This document shows positions 35,479 through 44,342 of a DNA stretch of 64,000 nucleotides, in pieces. Positions within the stretch are counted from its first letter, which is position 1. Each line of letters opens with the position of its first letter. The stretch covers positions 28,174 through 92,173 of the forward strand of contig JAVBMA010000007.1 in NCBI GenBank assembly GCA_031553005.1, given 5' to 3'. The stretch comes from RGIG9379 sp031553005 (lineage in GTDB: Bacteria > Bacteroidota > Bacteroidia > Bacteroidales > Paludibacteraceae). The position numbers were made by a program, and so were the translations under genes. The notes under the pieces were generated by a model. That model was given only the letters and a program-made list of their open reading frames with translations. It searched no databases and was not told the DNA's origin.

Positions 35479-36695
35479 ATTTTAAGCCCTGCTGATTGCA
35501 AATCATCCCAGTAATTCGGATATGATTTTGTGACAACCATCGGATTTTCAATTTGTATATTTCCTGTTTTCAGGCATGCGGGAGCAAAAGCCATCGCCAT
35601 GCGATGATCTTCGTATGTTTTTATAACCGGAGCGGGATCGGTTTCACATCGTTTTCCGTTCCATTCAAGAATGCCTTCGGCGGGTTCTTCGAGCAAAAAG
35701 CCGAGTTTCTTACACTCATTTTGTAATGCCTCGACACGGTTTGTCTCTTTTATTTTAAGGCTTTGTAATCCGGAAAAACGGAAAGGAACCTGCAAACAAC
35801 AGCAGGTTACCACTACGGTTTGTGCCAAATCGGGCTGATCGGTAAAATTATAGACCAATTTATCGGTCAATTCGTTGTTTTTTGTTAGGACAACTTCTCC
35901 TTTTTGAAATTTTGTGCGGACTCCCAACGAAGAAAATATCTCTGTAACCTTGGAGTCTCCCTGAAAGCTATTCTTATTCAGTCCCAACAGTTTAATCTCG
36001 CTTTTCGGTGAAAGGGCGCACATCTGATACCAATAGGAAGCGGCCGACCAGTCCGATTCTACAGTGTAATCGACAGGTTTGTACTCCTGCGGATGTATTA
36101 TGATAAGGTCATTTGCCCACGTGGATTTGATGTCAAAATCTTCCATCAACTTCAATGTTAAAAAGATATATGGCTTTGAAATAATTTTCCCTGTCAGCCT
36201 CAACGTCAGTCCATCCCTCATAGTAGGGGCAATCATAAGCAACGCCGAAATATACTGGCTGCTGACGCTTCCGTCCAGTTCTATTTTTCCTCCCAGCAGT
36301 GCACTTCCGTGTATTCGCAGAGGGGGAAAACCTTCTTTTTCCATGTATTCGATTTTGGCGCCCAGTTTGTTCAATGCATCCACAAGGATGGAGATAGGCC
36401 GTTGCTTCATCCGCTCGCTCCCGGTAATCACCCACTCTCCAACGATTTTGGATAAAAATGCCGTAAGGAAACGCATTGCAGTGCCTGCTGCTCCGATATC
36501 GAATACCCGTGCATTGGAATGAAGGGCATTCACCAATACGTTTGTGTCGTCACAATTGGCAAGGTTGTGTATTTGCCCTCCGGCGTAACTCAACGCATCA
36601 ATAATAAGGGCTCTGTTGCTTATACTTTTGGAAGCGGGAAGTTGAATCTCACCTTTGACTTCCTTGTTATCAGATGGGGAAATGGAATAAATCAT
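35463..36695 (-). CDS. aroA: 3-phosphoshikimate 1-carboxyvinyltransferase (EPSP synthase)
   Basis: AroA makes EPSP in the shikimate pathway. The 410-residue protein shows the N-terminal PEP/shikimate-binding motif LPASKSISNRALII (about residues 20-33), AAGTAMRFLTAF, a central SSQYISALLMIAPT, SDWSAASYWYQM and the C-terminal KIKETNRVEALQNECKKLG and YEDHRMAMAFAP. The ATG at 36695 is used; the extension to 36707 begins with TTG inside a repeat. It is slightly short for the family (about 430), as in other Bacteroidota. aroB lies upstream on the same strand, with a TTAGCAAA array in between, and the last residues LND are encoded within another repeat. Confidence 0.95.
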   Translation of the reverse strand: MIYSISPSDNKEVKGEIQLPASKSISNRALIIDALSYAGGQIHNLANCDDTNVLVNALHSNARVFDIGAAGTAMRFLTAFLSKIVGEWVITGSERMKQRPISILVDALNKLGAKIEYMEKEGFPPLRIHGSALLGGKIELDGSVSSQYISALLMIAPTMRDGLTLRLTGKIISKPYIFLTLKLMEDFDIKSTWANDLIIIHPQEYKPVDYTVESDWSAASYWYQMCALSPKSEIKLLGLNKNSFQGDSKVTEIFSSLGVRTKFQKGEVVLTKNNELTDKLVYNFTDQPDLAQTVVVTCCCLQVPFRFSGLQSLKIKETNRVEALQNECKKLGFLLEEPAEGILEWNGKRCETDPAPVIKTYEDHRMAMAFAPACLKTGNIQIENPMVVTKSYPNYWDDLQSAGLKIVLND

Positions 36696-36700
36696 AAAAA

Positions 36701-36815
36701 TTAGCAAATTAGCAAATTAGCAAATTAGCAAATTAGCAAATTAGCAAATGACTATAATCAGGCTGAGAGTGTATTCATTTGCTAATTTACACATTAACCA
36801 ATTTGCACATTAAAA
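36701..36815. repeat. TTAGCAAA tandem array with inverted partner, between aroB and aroA
   Basis: Six perfect tandem copies of TTAGCAAA (36701-36748) are followed after about 27 nt by the inverted form CATTTGCTAATTT (36776-36788) and diverged CATTAACCAATTTGCACATT (36792-36811). On the minus strand the array is the leader of aroA, ending 5 nt before its ATG. Confidence 0.85.
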
Positions 36816-37874
36816 TTATATCCCTACCGAATCCCGATAGAAATCCAATGCTTCGAAAATCTCTTTTTTCTCTACGTTTATATTAATGCGTATATCTCCG
36901 ATTTCACCCAGCAAAGAAAAAAGAATACGTCCGTCTCCTTCGTTCTTTTTGTCGTGGGTCATAAAGTCATATAGCAAGTCGTACTGTTTACAGGTAACAG
37001 GCAGCATTCCGTAATTTTCCTTGATCAAGGAGACTGCTTCGTGCAGGTGCTCTTTCGGAAAACCTGTTTTTTTATATGATAAATAAAGCTCGGCAATCAT
37101 TCCCCATGCTACGGCATATCCGTGTAAAACAGGAGTTCCCGATTCCAACGCATAACTTTCAAATGCATGTCCGATAGTATGACCGAAATTCAACGCTTTA
37201 CGGATATTTTTTTCCGTGGGGTCTTTTTCTACAAAAGCCTCCTTTACCTGTATTGATTCCTGTAGCAAAACAGAGAAACGTTGATAATCGATTTCATCCA
37301 ATGAAAAGCGGAGAATATTATTCCAAACCTCCGGAGAAGATATCAAACCGTGTTTAATCATCTCGGCAAAGCCGGATAAAAAATTCTGCCTGTCTAACGT
37401 TTTAAAAAAAGTAACGTCAATCAGCACACTTTTAGCGGGATTGATAACTCCTATCTCGTTTTTCAATCCGTTGAAATTGATTCCCGTTTTTCCTCCGACA
37501 GCTGCATCTACGGCTCCCAAAAGGGTTGTCGGAATATTAATATATTCAATTCCCCGCTTGAAGGTAGAGGCTGCAAAACCACCAAGATCGGTAACCATTC
37601 CACCACCAAGATTAATCATCAATGATTTGCGTGAAGCATTGTTTTCGCTTAAAAACAACCAGATTTTTGCCAATGTTTCAAGCGTCTTGTGCGAATCTCC
37701 CGAGGGGATTTCAATTATTTTAGATTGTTTTATATACTCTTCTGATAACAACGGAAGACATAACTCTTTTGTCGTCGAATCGACCAAAATAAAAATACTA
37801 CCGGGATTACGCCCGCTAAGTTCTTTTGCCAACTCCGCTTTCAGATTATCGCCGATATATATATGTTGTGCCAT
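36816..37874 (-). CDS. aroB: 3-dehydroquinate synthase
   Basis: AroB makes the first ring of the shikimate pathway from DAHP, using NAD and zinc. The 352-residue protein has the family motifs in order: GDSHKTLETLAKIW (about residues 59-72), GGGMVTDLGGFAASTFKRGI (about 90-109), IPTTLLGAVDAAVGGKTGIN (about 114-133), GFAEMIKHGL and the zinc ligands NFGHTIGHAFE and HGYAVAWGM (His and Glu residues). Length is typical. It is the first gene of a probable aroB-aroA-GT2 transcript on the minus strand. The 278-nt region to the tRNA is AT-rich and holds a CTTTCATC word repeat near 37999. Confidence 0.96.
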   Translation of the reverse strand: MAQHIYIGDNLKAELAKELSGRNPGSIFILVDSTTKELCLPLLSEEYIKQSKIIEIPSGDSHKTLETLAKIWLFLSENNASRKSLMINLGGGMVTDLGGFAASTFKRGIEYINIPTTLLGAVDAAVGGKTGINFNGLKNEIGVINPAKSVLIDVTFFKTLDRQNFLSGFAEMIKHGLISSPEVWNNILRFSLDEIDYQRFSVLLQESIQVKEAFVEKDPTEKNIRKALNFGHTIGHAFESYALESGTPVLHGYAVAWGMIAELYLSYKKTGFPKEHLHEAVSLIKENYGMLPVTCKQYDLLYDFMTHDKKNEGDGRILFSLLGEIGDIRININVEKKEIFEALDFYRDSVGI

Positions 37875-38112
37875 TATGATTTAATTACTGATGTGCAAAG
37901 ATAGTTATTTACGTATTAAAAAAGATTATATGCATTTCCCTATTTCCCCCTAATTCAAACGAACTCCTAAAATACCCCAAACAACTCTTCCTATATTAAC
38001 CTTTCATCTTTCACTTGTCCTTTGTTCTGGCTTTTTATTTTTTTGCCCATAAATTTTACACTACAAGCGGGCTTCCCGTTTTACAAGCAGAATAGAAAGA
38101 AATTCAAAAAAG

Positions 38113-38149
38113 AAAAAGCGCCTAAAATATTTATTTTAAGCGCTTTTTT
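38113..38149 (-). terminator. Terminator for the minus-strand tRNA
   Basis: AAAAAGCGCC-TAAAATA (38113-38129) pairs with TATTTTA-AGCGCTTTTT (38132-38148 region). The only mismatch on the plus strand (C opposite A) becomes a G-U pair on the minus strand, so the structure serves the tRNA transcript. It begins 4 nt after the tRNA 3' end. Confidence 0.75.
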
Positions 38150-38152
38150 ATG

Positions 38153-38227
38153 TGGGCCCAACTGGGCTTGAACCAGTGACCCCCTGATTATGAGTCAGGT
38201 GCTACTAACCAACTGAGCTATGGGCCC
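38153..38227 (-). tRNA. tRNA with anticodon CAT (Met or lysidine-type Ile2)
   Basis: The 75-nt minus-strand sequence folds into a cloverleaf: acceptor GGGCCCA/TGGGCCC, anticodon stem CCTGA/TCAGG with loop CTCATAA (anticodon CAT), 5-nt variable loop, and T stem ACTGG/CCAGT with loop TTCAAGC. The discriminator is A and CCA is not encoded. The sequence around the anticodon (GACTCATAATC) is like tRNA-Ile2 of other bacteria, whose C34 becomes lysidine, but elongator tRNA-Met cannot be excluded. The D arm reads GCTC-AGTTGGTTAGT-AGC, with one base more than usual, so its fourth pair is lost. Confidence 0.93.
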
Positions 38228-38244
38228 GTTTACATAAGAATTTA

Positions 38245-38252
38245 TATCTTTG
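38245..38252 (+). promoter_or_regulatory. -7 box before the HAD phosphatase gene
   Basis: TATCTTTG matches TAnnTTTG; the ATG follows at 38319. No clear -33 element is seen, as the upstream bases belong to the divergent tRNA gene. Confidence 0.45.
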
Positions 38253-38318
38253 TAAATCGAATGCAAAAGTAAATATTTCTGCGTAAAATCAAAATTTTTT
38301 TCAGGCAATTTTTTAGAA

Positions 38319-38942
38319 ATGATAAATTTAAAGGGTATAAAAAATATTTTCTTCGATTTGGGTGGAGTTTTAATAGATCTCAATATGGAGAAATGTTTGA
38401 ATGAGTTTCAAAAGATCGGTGTTCAAAGAATCGAAGAGCAAATAGGGAGGAGTTTTAAGTCCGGGCTATTCTTACAACTGGAAGAGGGAACGATTACTCC
38501 CGGGGATTTTCGGAACGAAATACGGCAAATGACAAGTATGGAGGTAACAGATAATGAGATAGATCTTGCTTGGAACTCTTTTTTGTTGGATATTCCATTT
38601 TCTAAATTGGAACTTCTGTTGGAATTACGAAAACATTACCGGGTATTTATGTTGAGTAATACGAACAAAATTCATTTTGATTATATGAAATCCCATGACT
38701 TTAGCCGCAAAAAGGGATTGTCGATAGACGATTATTTTGAGAAATGTTACCTTTCTTATGAGCTCCATTTATCCAAGCCGGATAAGTCCATTTTTGAGGC
38801 TGTAATCGGTGATTCGGGAGTATTGCCCGCAGAGAGCCTGTTTCTGGATGACAATGAGCAAAACATAAAATGTGCGCAAGGTTTGGGATTTCAAACCTAT
38901 TTGGTATCGGATGGGGAAGACTTTACGAAAATGATATCTTAA
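38319..38942 (+). CDS. HAD-family phosphatase, YihX-like
   Basis: A 207-residue haloacid dehalogenase-superfamily hydrolase. Motif I is FFDLGGVLID with nucleophile Asp13; motif II is MLSNTN; motif III Lys lies in SKPDKSIFEAVI; motif IV is LFLDDNEQNI. The Gly at the +2 position of motif I (DLGG) and the helical cap (about residues 20-90) place it in the subfamily that includes the sugar phosphatase YihX and epoxide hydrolase N-terminal domains. The natural substrate is not evident. A word-repeat hairpin (38939-39034) separates it from ribF. Confidence 0.9.
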   Translation: MINLKGIKNIFFDLGGVLIDLNMEKCLNEFQKIGVQRIEEQIGRSFKSGLFLQLEEGTITPGDFRNEIRQMTSMEVTDNEIDLAWNSFLLDIPFSKLELLLELRKHYRVFMLSNTNKIHFDYMKSHDFSRKKGLSIDDYFEKCYLSYELHLSKPDKSIFEAVIGDSGVLPAESLFLDDNEQNIKCAQGLGFQTYLVSDGEDFTKMIS

Positions 38943-39034
38943 GTGATGAATGTTAAGTGATAAATGATGGGCGATTTTTAATACTTAACACTTATCACTT
39001 AACACTATTTTTTCTTTATCATTTACCACTTTTA
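38939..39034. repeat. TTAAGTGATAA word-repeat hairpin between the HAD gene and ribF
   Basis: Left arm 38939-38968 (TTAAGTGATGAATGTTAAGT and on) pairs with right arm 38981-39034 (ACTTAACACTTATCACTTAA and on, then TTTATCATTTACCACTT). The left arm includes the HAD-gene stop codon. Same architecture as the elements at 35393 and 36701 but with a different word. Confidence 0.8.
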
Positions 39035-39062
39035 GAGTATCTTAGCGGCTCAATATCCGGAT

Positions 39063-39995
39063 ATGAAACTGATTGAAAATATAGAAAATTTTGAAAATAA
39101 CGGACTGGTGTTGACCATCGGTTTTTTTGACGGCGTACATGCCGGTCATCAGTTTCTGATCCGCCAAATGGCGGAAATATCAAAGCAGGAAGGTTTGCAA
39201 CCGGCTATCCTGACTTTCTGGCCTCATCCACGGCTCGTATTGGATGAAGAGTATAAACCCCGCCTGTTAAATAGCTTTCCGGAAAAAGTTGATTTGCTGA
39301 ATGAACTTCCCTTAGATTATTGTATACGGATAAATTTTACGCAAGAATTTTCCAATTATCCGGCATATGAATTTATGCAGGAAATATTACAAAAAAAACT
39401 GAATGTGAAGCATTTACTAATCGGTTATGACCATCGTTTCGGAAAGAACAGGGAAGAGGGTTTTGATGATTATTGCCGGTATGGTGAAGATCTTGGAATG
39501 CAACTAACCCGTATCCAACCTTATGAAGAGGACGGTTGTACAATTAGTTCTTCGTTTATCCGCAGATTATTGATTTCGGGAGATATAAAATCAGCTAACC
39601 GTTATCTTCGTTATCCTTATACTTTTAAAGGGGTTGTGATTGAAGGTTTTAAGTTGGGACGAAAAATAGGTTTTCCTACTGCCAACCTTCGTTTATCTTT
39701 TAAATACAAATGTGTTCCCGATGTTGGCGTTTACGCCGTATGGGTAGAAATAGAAAAGGTAAAATACGGAGGAATGCTCTATATCGGAAACCGCCCTACG
39801 GTTGCCAATGGAGAAGAACCTTCCATCGAAGTGAATATATTTGATTTTGAAGGCGATTTATATGGAAAAGAACTCTCAGTAACATTTGTAGATAAGACAC
39901 GGAATCAAAAGAAGTTTCAGGATTTAGAGATTCTCAAAGAACAACTGATTTATGATAAACAGGTTGTTAAAGAGATTTTGGCAAAAGAAGTGTAG
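39063..39995 (+). CDS. ribF: Bifunctional riboflavin kinase/FAD synthetase
   Basis: RibF turns riboflavin into FMN and then FAD. The 310-residue protein has the N-terminal nucleotidyltransferase domain (GFFDGVHAGHQFLI, residues about 20-33, with the HxGH-type motif; DHRFGKNREEG; ISSSFIRRLLISGDI) and the C-terminal kinase domain (KLGRKIGFPTANL, YIGNRPTV, SIEVNIFDFEGDLYGKELSV). Length is typical (300-320). It is in the same direction as the HAD gene, separated by a 120-nt repeat-rich spacer. Confidence 0.95.
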   Translation: MKLIENIENFENNGLVLTIGFFDGVHAGHQFLIRQMAEISKQEGLQPAILTFWPHPRLVLDEEYKPRLLNSFPEKVDLLNELPLDYCIRINFTQEFSNYPAYEFMQEILQKKLNVKHLLIGYDHRFGKNREEGFDDYCRYGEDLGMQLTRIQPYEEDGCTISSSFIRRLLISGDIKSANRYLRYPYTFKGVVIEGFKLGRKIGFPTANLRLSFKYKCVPDVGVYAVWVEIEKVKYGGMLYIGNRPTVANGEEPSIEVNIFDFEGDLYGKELSVTFVDKTRNQKKFQDLEILKEQLIYDKQVVKEILAKEV

Positions 39996-40111
39996 ATTAT
40001 AATCTTTCGTTCGATAAGCAAGATTCCGAATGAAACATAGTGGAGTGGGGAATTTCTTAAACGTTGATTATGGATACATTTTTAACTCTCGTTAATGTAA
40101 AACTAACCCGC

Positions 40112-41179
40112 TTATTTTGCCGTAAGGTATTCTATGACTAGTTTCTTATTCTTTTCAAAGGAAAACTTCTCCTGAACGATATTAAATCCGTTGTTACCCA
40201 ACTCTTCTCTTCTCGAAGGTTGAACAATTAATTCCTGAATAGCATCGGCAAAAGCCTCTTTATCTTCAAACGGAATCAATGCGCCATTCACTTTATCGAA
40301 AACTAATTCAGGATTACTGCTGATATCAAAGGCAACCAACGGTTTTTTTAGAAGCATTGCTTCTGCCAGGACATATCCGAATCCTTCCCACCGGGAAGTT
40401 AATACAAAGATATCCAGTTGGTTTATAAATTGATATGGGTTATCTATAAATCCGGCAAAATCCACATAACCGGACAAATCCTTCTCTTTTACTTTTTCCT
40501 GAAGCTCTTTCATCAGGACTCCGTCTCCTCCTATTTTGATTTTGCAGGCTACTTGCCTTTTTTTAAGAATGGAAGTAATATCCAGTAAAATATCCATTCC
40601 TTTTTGGGGAACTAACCGTCCTAATGTACCTACAACAGGGATTTTATTTTCCACTTTCCCGGTTTCGGGTACGTGGGTGTTTATTCCGTTATAGATCACT
40701 TTTATTTTTTCGCGCGGAAATAAATCCGGATTATTTTCAAGAACGGTGTTTTTGGTTGCTTCCGAGTTTGCCAGAACATCTGTGAGGCACTTTCCGAATA
40801 AAAACCTGTTCAGGAAACTATTTTTTATAGGAATTGCACTTCCCCTGCGATAGACGATCTTTGGAATACCAGCCAACTTGGCTGCCGGAGCGGCGATCTT
40901 TAAATCCTTGGAAAAATTCATTACGATGACATCAAACTTCTCTTTTTTGAAAAAAGAGTAAAGCGAGTAGATTTTAAATGGATTCAGGAAGCTCAGGTTG
41001 CTTATGGAATAGTTTTTTGTCCTAATGTCAGAGGCACAGGCGCGCTTTAGCAGTTCACTGTTTTTATTGGATACAATAACTGTTTCGTGCCCTTCCTGCC
41101 GGAAAGCAAGGGCATGGTCAAGATGCCATTTTTCACCTCCTCCCCATACATGGGCACAATTAAAAAAACAAATCTTCAT
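40112..41179 (-). CDS. Glycosyltransferase family 4 (GT-B fold)
   Basis: A 355-residue GT4 enzyme. The N-terminal Rossmann domain begins MKICFFNCAHVWGGGEKWHL, with the glycine-rich loop and the GGGE motif of the family. The C-terminal domain has VGTLGRLVPQKGMDILLDI (donor-binding), and the E-x7-E motif lies in TSRWEGFGYVLAEAMLLKKP. The start is the ATG at 41179; the upstream extension begins with TTG. It is probably involved in surface glycan or lipid-linked oligosaccharide synthesis; the specific sugar is unknown and no glycan cluster surrounds it. Confidence 0.9.
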   Translation of the reverse strand: MKICFFNCAHVWGGGEKWHLDHALAFRQEGHETVIVSNKNSELLKRACASDIRTKNYSISNLSFLNPFKIYSLYSFFKKEKFDVIVMNFSKDLKIAAPAAKLAGIPKIVYRRGSAIPIKNSFLNRFLFGKCLTDVLANSEATKNTVLENNPDLFPREKIKVIYNGINTHVPETGKVENKIPVVGTLGRLVPQKGMDILLDITSILKKRQVACKIKIGGDGVLMKELQEKVKEKDLSGYVDFAGFIDNPYQFINQLDIFVLTSRWEGFGYVLAEAMLLKKPLVAFDISSNPELVFDKVNGALIPFEDKEAFADAIQELIVQPSRREELGNNGFNIVQEKFSFEKNKKLVIEYLTAK

Positions 41180-41404
41180 GCTGGTATTTTGAATGCGAAG
41201 GTACAAAGAATATGAGATATCTGAGAATCTGTTTTTAAAAAAGAACCAGGAGTCAGGATCCGGGAATCAGGACTTCATGCGTTTACTCTTTCATAGGACG
41301 TTGCCCTACGCCGGGATATGTCGCCTTTTCAGTTTTTTTTGTTTACTTGTCTACTCTCTTGTAATTCTTCACTCTTTCAAACGATAAAAATGCAAGCGTT
41401 TATG

Positions 41405-42301
41405 CTAGATACAAATACGGTGGTTGTCGTTTACCTTGAAAAGCATATCCGCCCGCTTAGGCATCTCCTCAAGAATGTGCCTTGTGAGCCTTTCATAATG
41501 GGCTATGAAACGTTCCAGTTCTTTCGCATCCATAATCCGTAGTTTCTTTTGTCCCTGATTACGGATCCTCAATTTATTTTCCTGCAACGATCTCCATTCA
41601 TACACTTTATCGAAGGAAGGAACTTTCAACATTACCAGCAGGTCAAGATGTTCGAAAAAAGTTTTGTAAACCGTTTTAAGTTGGTTGTTTACATATGATC
41701 TCCATACGGCATCGGGATCTTCAAATGCTTCGAGTTTATTGATAGGTTCTTGTAAGTCGGATTCTGCTTGCTCGACAGCTCCCATAAACCATCCGTCAAA
41801 AAGAATAACATCCGGCCTGCCCACAAATTTATCCCATTCGGATTCGGGATATTGGTCGTCGATTGCCTTATTGAAACGAGGTATACGTGTTATGTCCTTA
41901 GGTCCGGCATTGCACAACTTGCTTAGAACCTGCTCGCCCAAATTTATATCATGCGTTCCGGGGACGCCTCTAGTAATTAATAAAGGATGTATTTTTTGCG
42001 CCAACTTTTCCCTTTCGGCACGCTTAAAGTAAAGATCGTCGATGCTCAGAAGTACGACTTTCATTTCATAACTTGTTTCCAATACAACTTTAAGCAGGTT
42101 ACAAAAGGTTGTTTTCCCAGCGCCCTGAGCCCCGTTTATTCCGATGATCTGGGTTTTTGTAGCCGTATTCAATCCTTCTGAAATAAGGTTTGCCATTGGT
42201 ATATAAACCCGGTCCAAGTCTTCGACCAATGATTCTTCCAACATCAAAGAGCGAAGTTTATTTATAAAAGAGTAGCGAATATCTGATTCTTTACTGCTCA
42301 T
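41405..42301 (-). CDS. P-loop kinase, D-glycerate 3-kinase-like
   Basis: A 298-residue kinase with Walker A GAQGAGKTT near residue 55, the segment LLSIDDLYFKRAEREKLA, a lid-type stretch RGVPGTHDINLGEQVL, and PRFNKAIDD followed by ILFDGWFMGA. This pattern is that of the plant-type D-glycerate 3-kinase and yeast Tda10 group, related to pantothenate and uridine kinases. In plants the enzyme closes photorespiration; in this bacterium it might make 3-phosphoglycerate from glycerate, but no other glyoxylate gene is next to it. Substrate assignment is by family resemblance only. Confidence 0.82.
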   Translation of the reverse strand: MSSKESDIRYSFINKLRSLMLEESLVEDLDRVYIPMANLISEGLNTATKTQIIGINGAQGAGKTTFCNLLKVVLETSYEMKVVLLSIDDLYFKRAEREKLAQKIHPLLITRGVPGTHDINLGEQVLSKLCNAGPKDITRIPRFNKAIDDQYPESEWDKFVGRPDVILFDGWFMGAVEQAESDLQEPINKLEAFEDPDAVWRSYVNNQLKTVYKTFFEHLDLLVMLKVPSFDKVYEWRSLQENKLRIRNQGQKKLRIMDAKELERFIAHYERLTRHILEEMPKRADMLFKVNDNHRICI

Positions 42302-42342
42302 AGAAAATCTTTTTGTAATTGGGTTCTGAATTTTATGTTAAG

Positions 42343-42383
42343 AAATCCCAATCATTTTATACATGATAAAATGATTGGGATTT
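42343..42383. terminator. Hairpin terminator after the SulP gene
   Basis: AAATCCCAATCATTTTAT (42343-42360) pairs perfectly with ATAAAATGATTGGGATTT (42366-42383) around a 5-nt loop, 14 nt beyond the minus-strand SulP stop codon. Confidence 0.8.
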
Positions 42384-42396
42384 TCGGTGTTCTGAA

Positions 42397-44118
42397 TTAT
42401 GAGTTTGAAGTAAGCTTTGTCGCTCTTTCCAATGCTTCGTTAATGTTGGAGCAAATATTTTCGTTTCCCAAAAGTTTGTCAAAGCCCGCTTTTTTCAGCG
42501 TAGCCTGCACATGTTTATTTACACCCGAAAGAATGACATGTATGCCATCTCTTTTAGATTGTTTACATAATGTCTCCAAGTTATGTATACCCGTCGAATC
42601 GATGAAAGGGACCTTGCGCATACGAATAATCCGGACTTTCGGTTTATCTGCTATGGTTTGCATAATTTCATCAAACTTGTTGGCAACCCCGAAGAAATAA
42701 GGGCCATCTATTTCATACACTTCCACCCCTTTCGGAATAGTCAGTTTTTCTTCGTGCAACGAAATATCAAGGTTTTCGTTGGGGTCGATTTCATTTTGAA
42801 AAATACGGATTACCGAAGCCTCATTTGTCCGTTTGATAAAGAGTACAACCGCTAGCAACAATCCGATGCTGATACCAATTGTAAGCCCGAAAACAAGTGT
42901 CAGTATAAATGTAACGATCAAGACGGTAAAATCCGATTTCGGATTTTTGGCAAGTGAAACAAATGTTTTCCATCCGCTCATGTTATAGCAAACGATAATC
43001 AATACCGCCGCAAGGCATGTCATTGGAATAAATGCTACCAGTTTTGTAAAGAAAAGCAAGACAAGCAACAGTACGATTGCATGAATGATTCCTGCAACAG
43101 GAGTACGGCCGCCATTGTTTATATTTGTCATCGTACGGGCAATAGCTCCGGTAGCTGGGATTCCTCCGAAGAAAGGAACGACTACGTTTGCTACCCCTTG
43201 CCCGATTAATTCGGTATTCGAATTATGCTTATCCCCAATTGCCCCGTCGGCAACGGTAGCAGAGAGCAATGCCTCAATTGCCCCTAATATCGCAATGGTA
43301 AAGGCGGCAGGAAAGAGTTGTTGAATGACATCGAATATTGTTTTTCCCTGTTCAATGTCAACAGTCGGCAAACTGGGAGCTGGAATTCTGTTCGGTAATT
43401 GGTATAAATCTCCAATAGTCTTGATATCATCTATATTCCAATAGGTTTTCAATACCCAGACTAAAGTGGTAATAATGATGATGGCAATAAATGATCCCGG
43501 AATTTTCTTTGAGAATTTAGGCGATAAGATAATGATAGCCAAACTGGCAATTCCGATACCAAACGACCACCAATTGATCTGTGTAAAATAACGGAAATAG
43601 CATATCCATTGATTGATGAAATCGGCAGGAATTTCGTCCGGATCAATACCCCATCCGAAGAGGTTATTCATTTGCTGGGAGAAGATAATAAGGGCAATTC
43701 CTCCGGTGAAACCGACGATTACCGGATAAGGGACAAACTTTATTATACTTCCGAGCTTGCAAAATCCCATTACGATTAATATAATTCCGGCAATAATCGT
43801 TGCAATCATTAATCCGCCAACGCCATTTTGCTGGATTATCAGTGCGATAACGGGAACGAACGCTCCGGTCGGTCCGCCTATCTGCACTCTTGAACCGCCT
43901 AAAAGAGAGATCAGGAATCCCGCGATGATAGCAGTTATTAAACCTTGGGCCGGACTGATTTTGGGGCCGCATGCAATGGCAAAAGCAATGGCTAACGGAA
44001 TAGCTACAATTCCGACGATAACACCGGAAATGGCGTCTGCCGTAAACTTTTTTTTGTTATAATCTTTAAGAGAAGAAAATAAACTCGGATAAAATATCTC
44101 CGAAAAGGATGTCTTCAT
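42397..44118 (-). CDS. SulP-family anion transporter with STAS domain
   Basis: A 573-residue secondary transporter: about 14 hydrophobic segments through residue 440, then a cytoplasmic STAS domain (about 455-560) with the IDSTGIHNLE motif typical of SulP and anti-anti-sigma domains. The first helices contain AISGVIVGIVAIPLAIAFAI and GPKISPAQGLITAIIAGF, the SulP signature. Members carry sulphate, bicarbonate or dicarboxylates; which one cannot be told. A -7 box TAAATTTG lies on the minus strand at 44163-44170, about 45 nt upstream. It is a single-gene transcript. Confidence 0.92.
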   Translation of the reverse strand: MKTSFSEIFYPSLFSSLKDYNKKKFTADAISGVIVGIVAIPLAIAFAIACGPKISPAQGLITAIIAGFLISLLGGSRVQIGGPTGAFVPVIALIIQQNGVGGLMIATIIAGIILIVMGFCKLGSIIKFVPYPVIVGFTGGIALIIFSQQMNNLFGWGIDPDEIPADFINQWICYFRYFTQINWWSFGIGIASLAIIILSPKFSKKIPGSFIAIIIITTLVWVLKTYWNIDDIKTIGDLYQLPNRIPAPSLPTVDIEQGKTIFDVIQQLFPAAFTIAILGAIEALLSATVADGAIGDKHNSNTELIGQGVANVVVPFFGGIPATGAIARTMTNINNGGRTPVAGIIHAIVLLLVLLFFTKLVAFIPMTCLAAVLIIVCYNMSGWKTFVSLAKNPKSDFTVLIVTFILTLVFGLTIGISIGLLLAVVLFIKRTNEASVIRIFQNEIDPNENLDISLHEEKLTIPKGVEVYEIDGPYFFGVANKFDEIMQTIADKPKVRIIRMRKVPFIDSTGIHNLETLCKQSKRDGIHVILSGVNKHVQATLKKAGFDKLLGNENICSNINEALERATKLTSNS

Positions 44119-44162
44119 TTTAGAAAAATATTTAAAAATCCTTCATAAAGTAAAAAATTGTG

Positions 44163-44170
44163 CAAATTTA
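44163..44170 (-). promoter_or_regulatory. -7 box before the SulP gene
   Basis: Minus-strand TAAATTTG fits TAnnTTTG exactly, 45 nt before the ATG. No matching -33 element was found. Confidence 0.4.
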
Positions 44171-44342
44171 CAAATAAGGTTGGTAATTAAAGCTTTTTTT
44201 AAAACTTATAATGCAGATTTTAACTTATGGCTTGTATTTCCTTTATTTAAAACGTTACAAACATATTTTACCCAATAACTACTCAATCCAAAACCTACCG
44301 TTTCTCTAACTTTCCCTTTTCCCTTTTCCCCTTTCACCTCTT

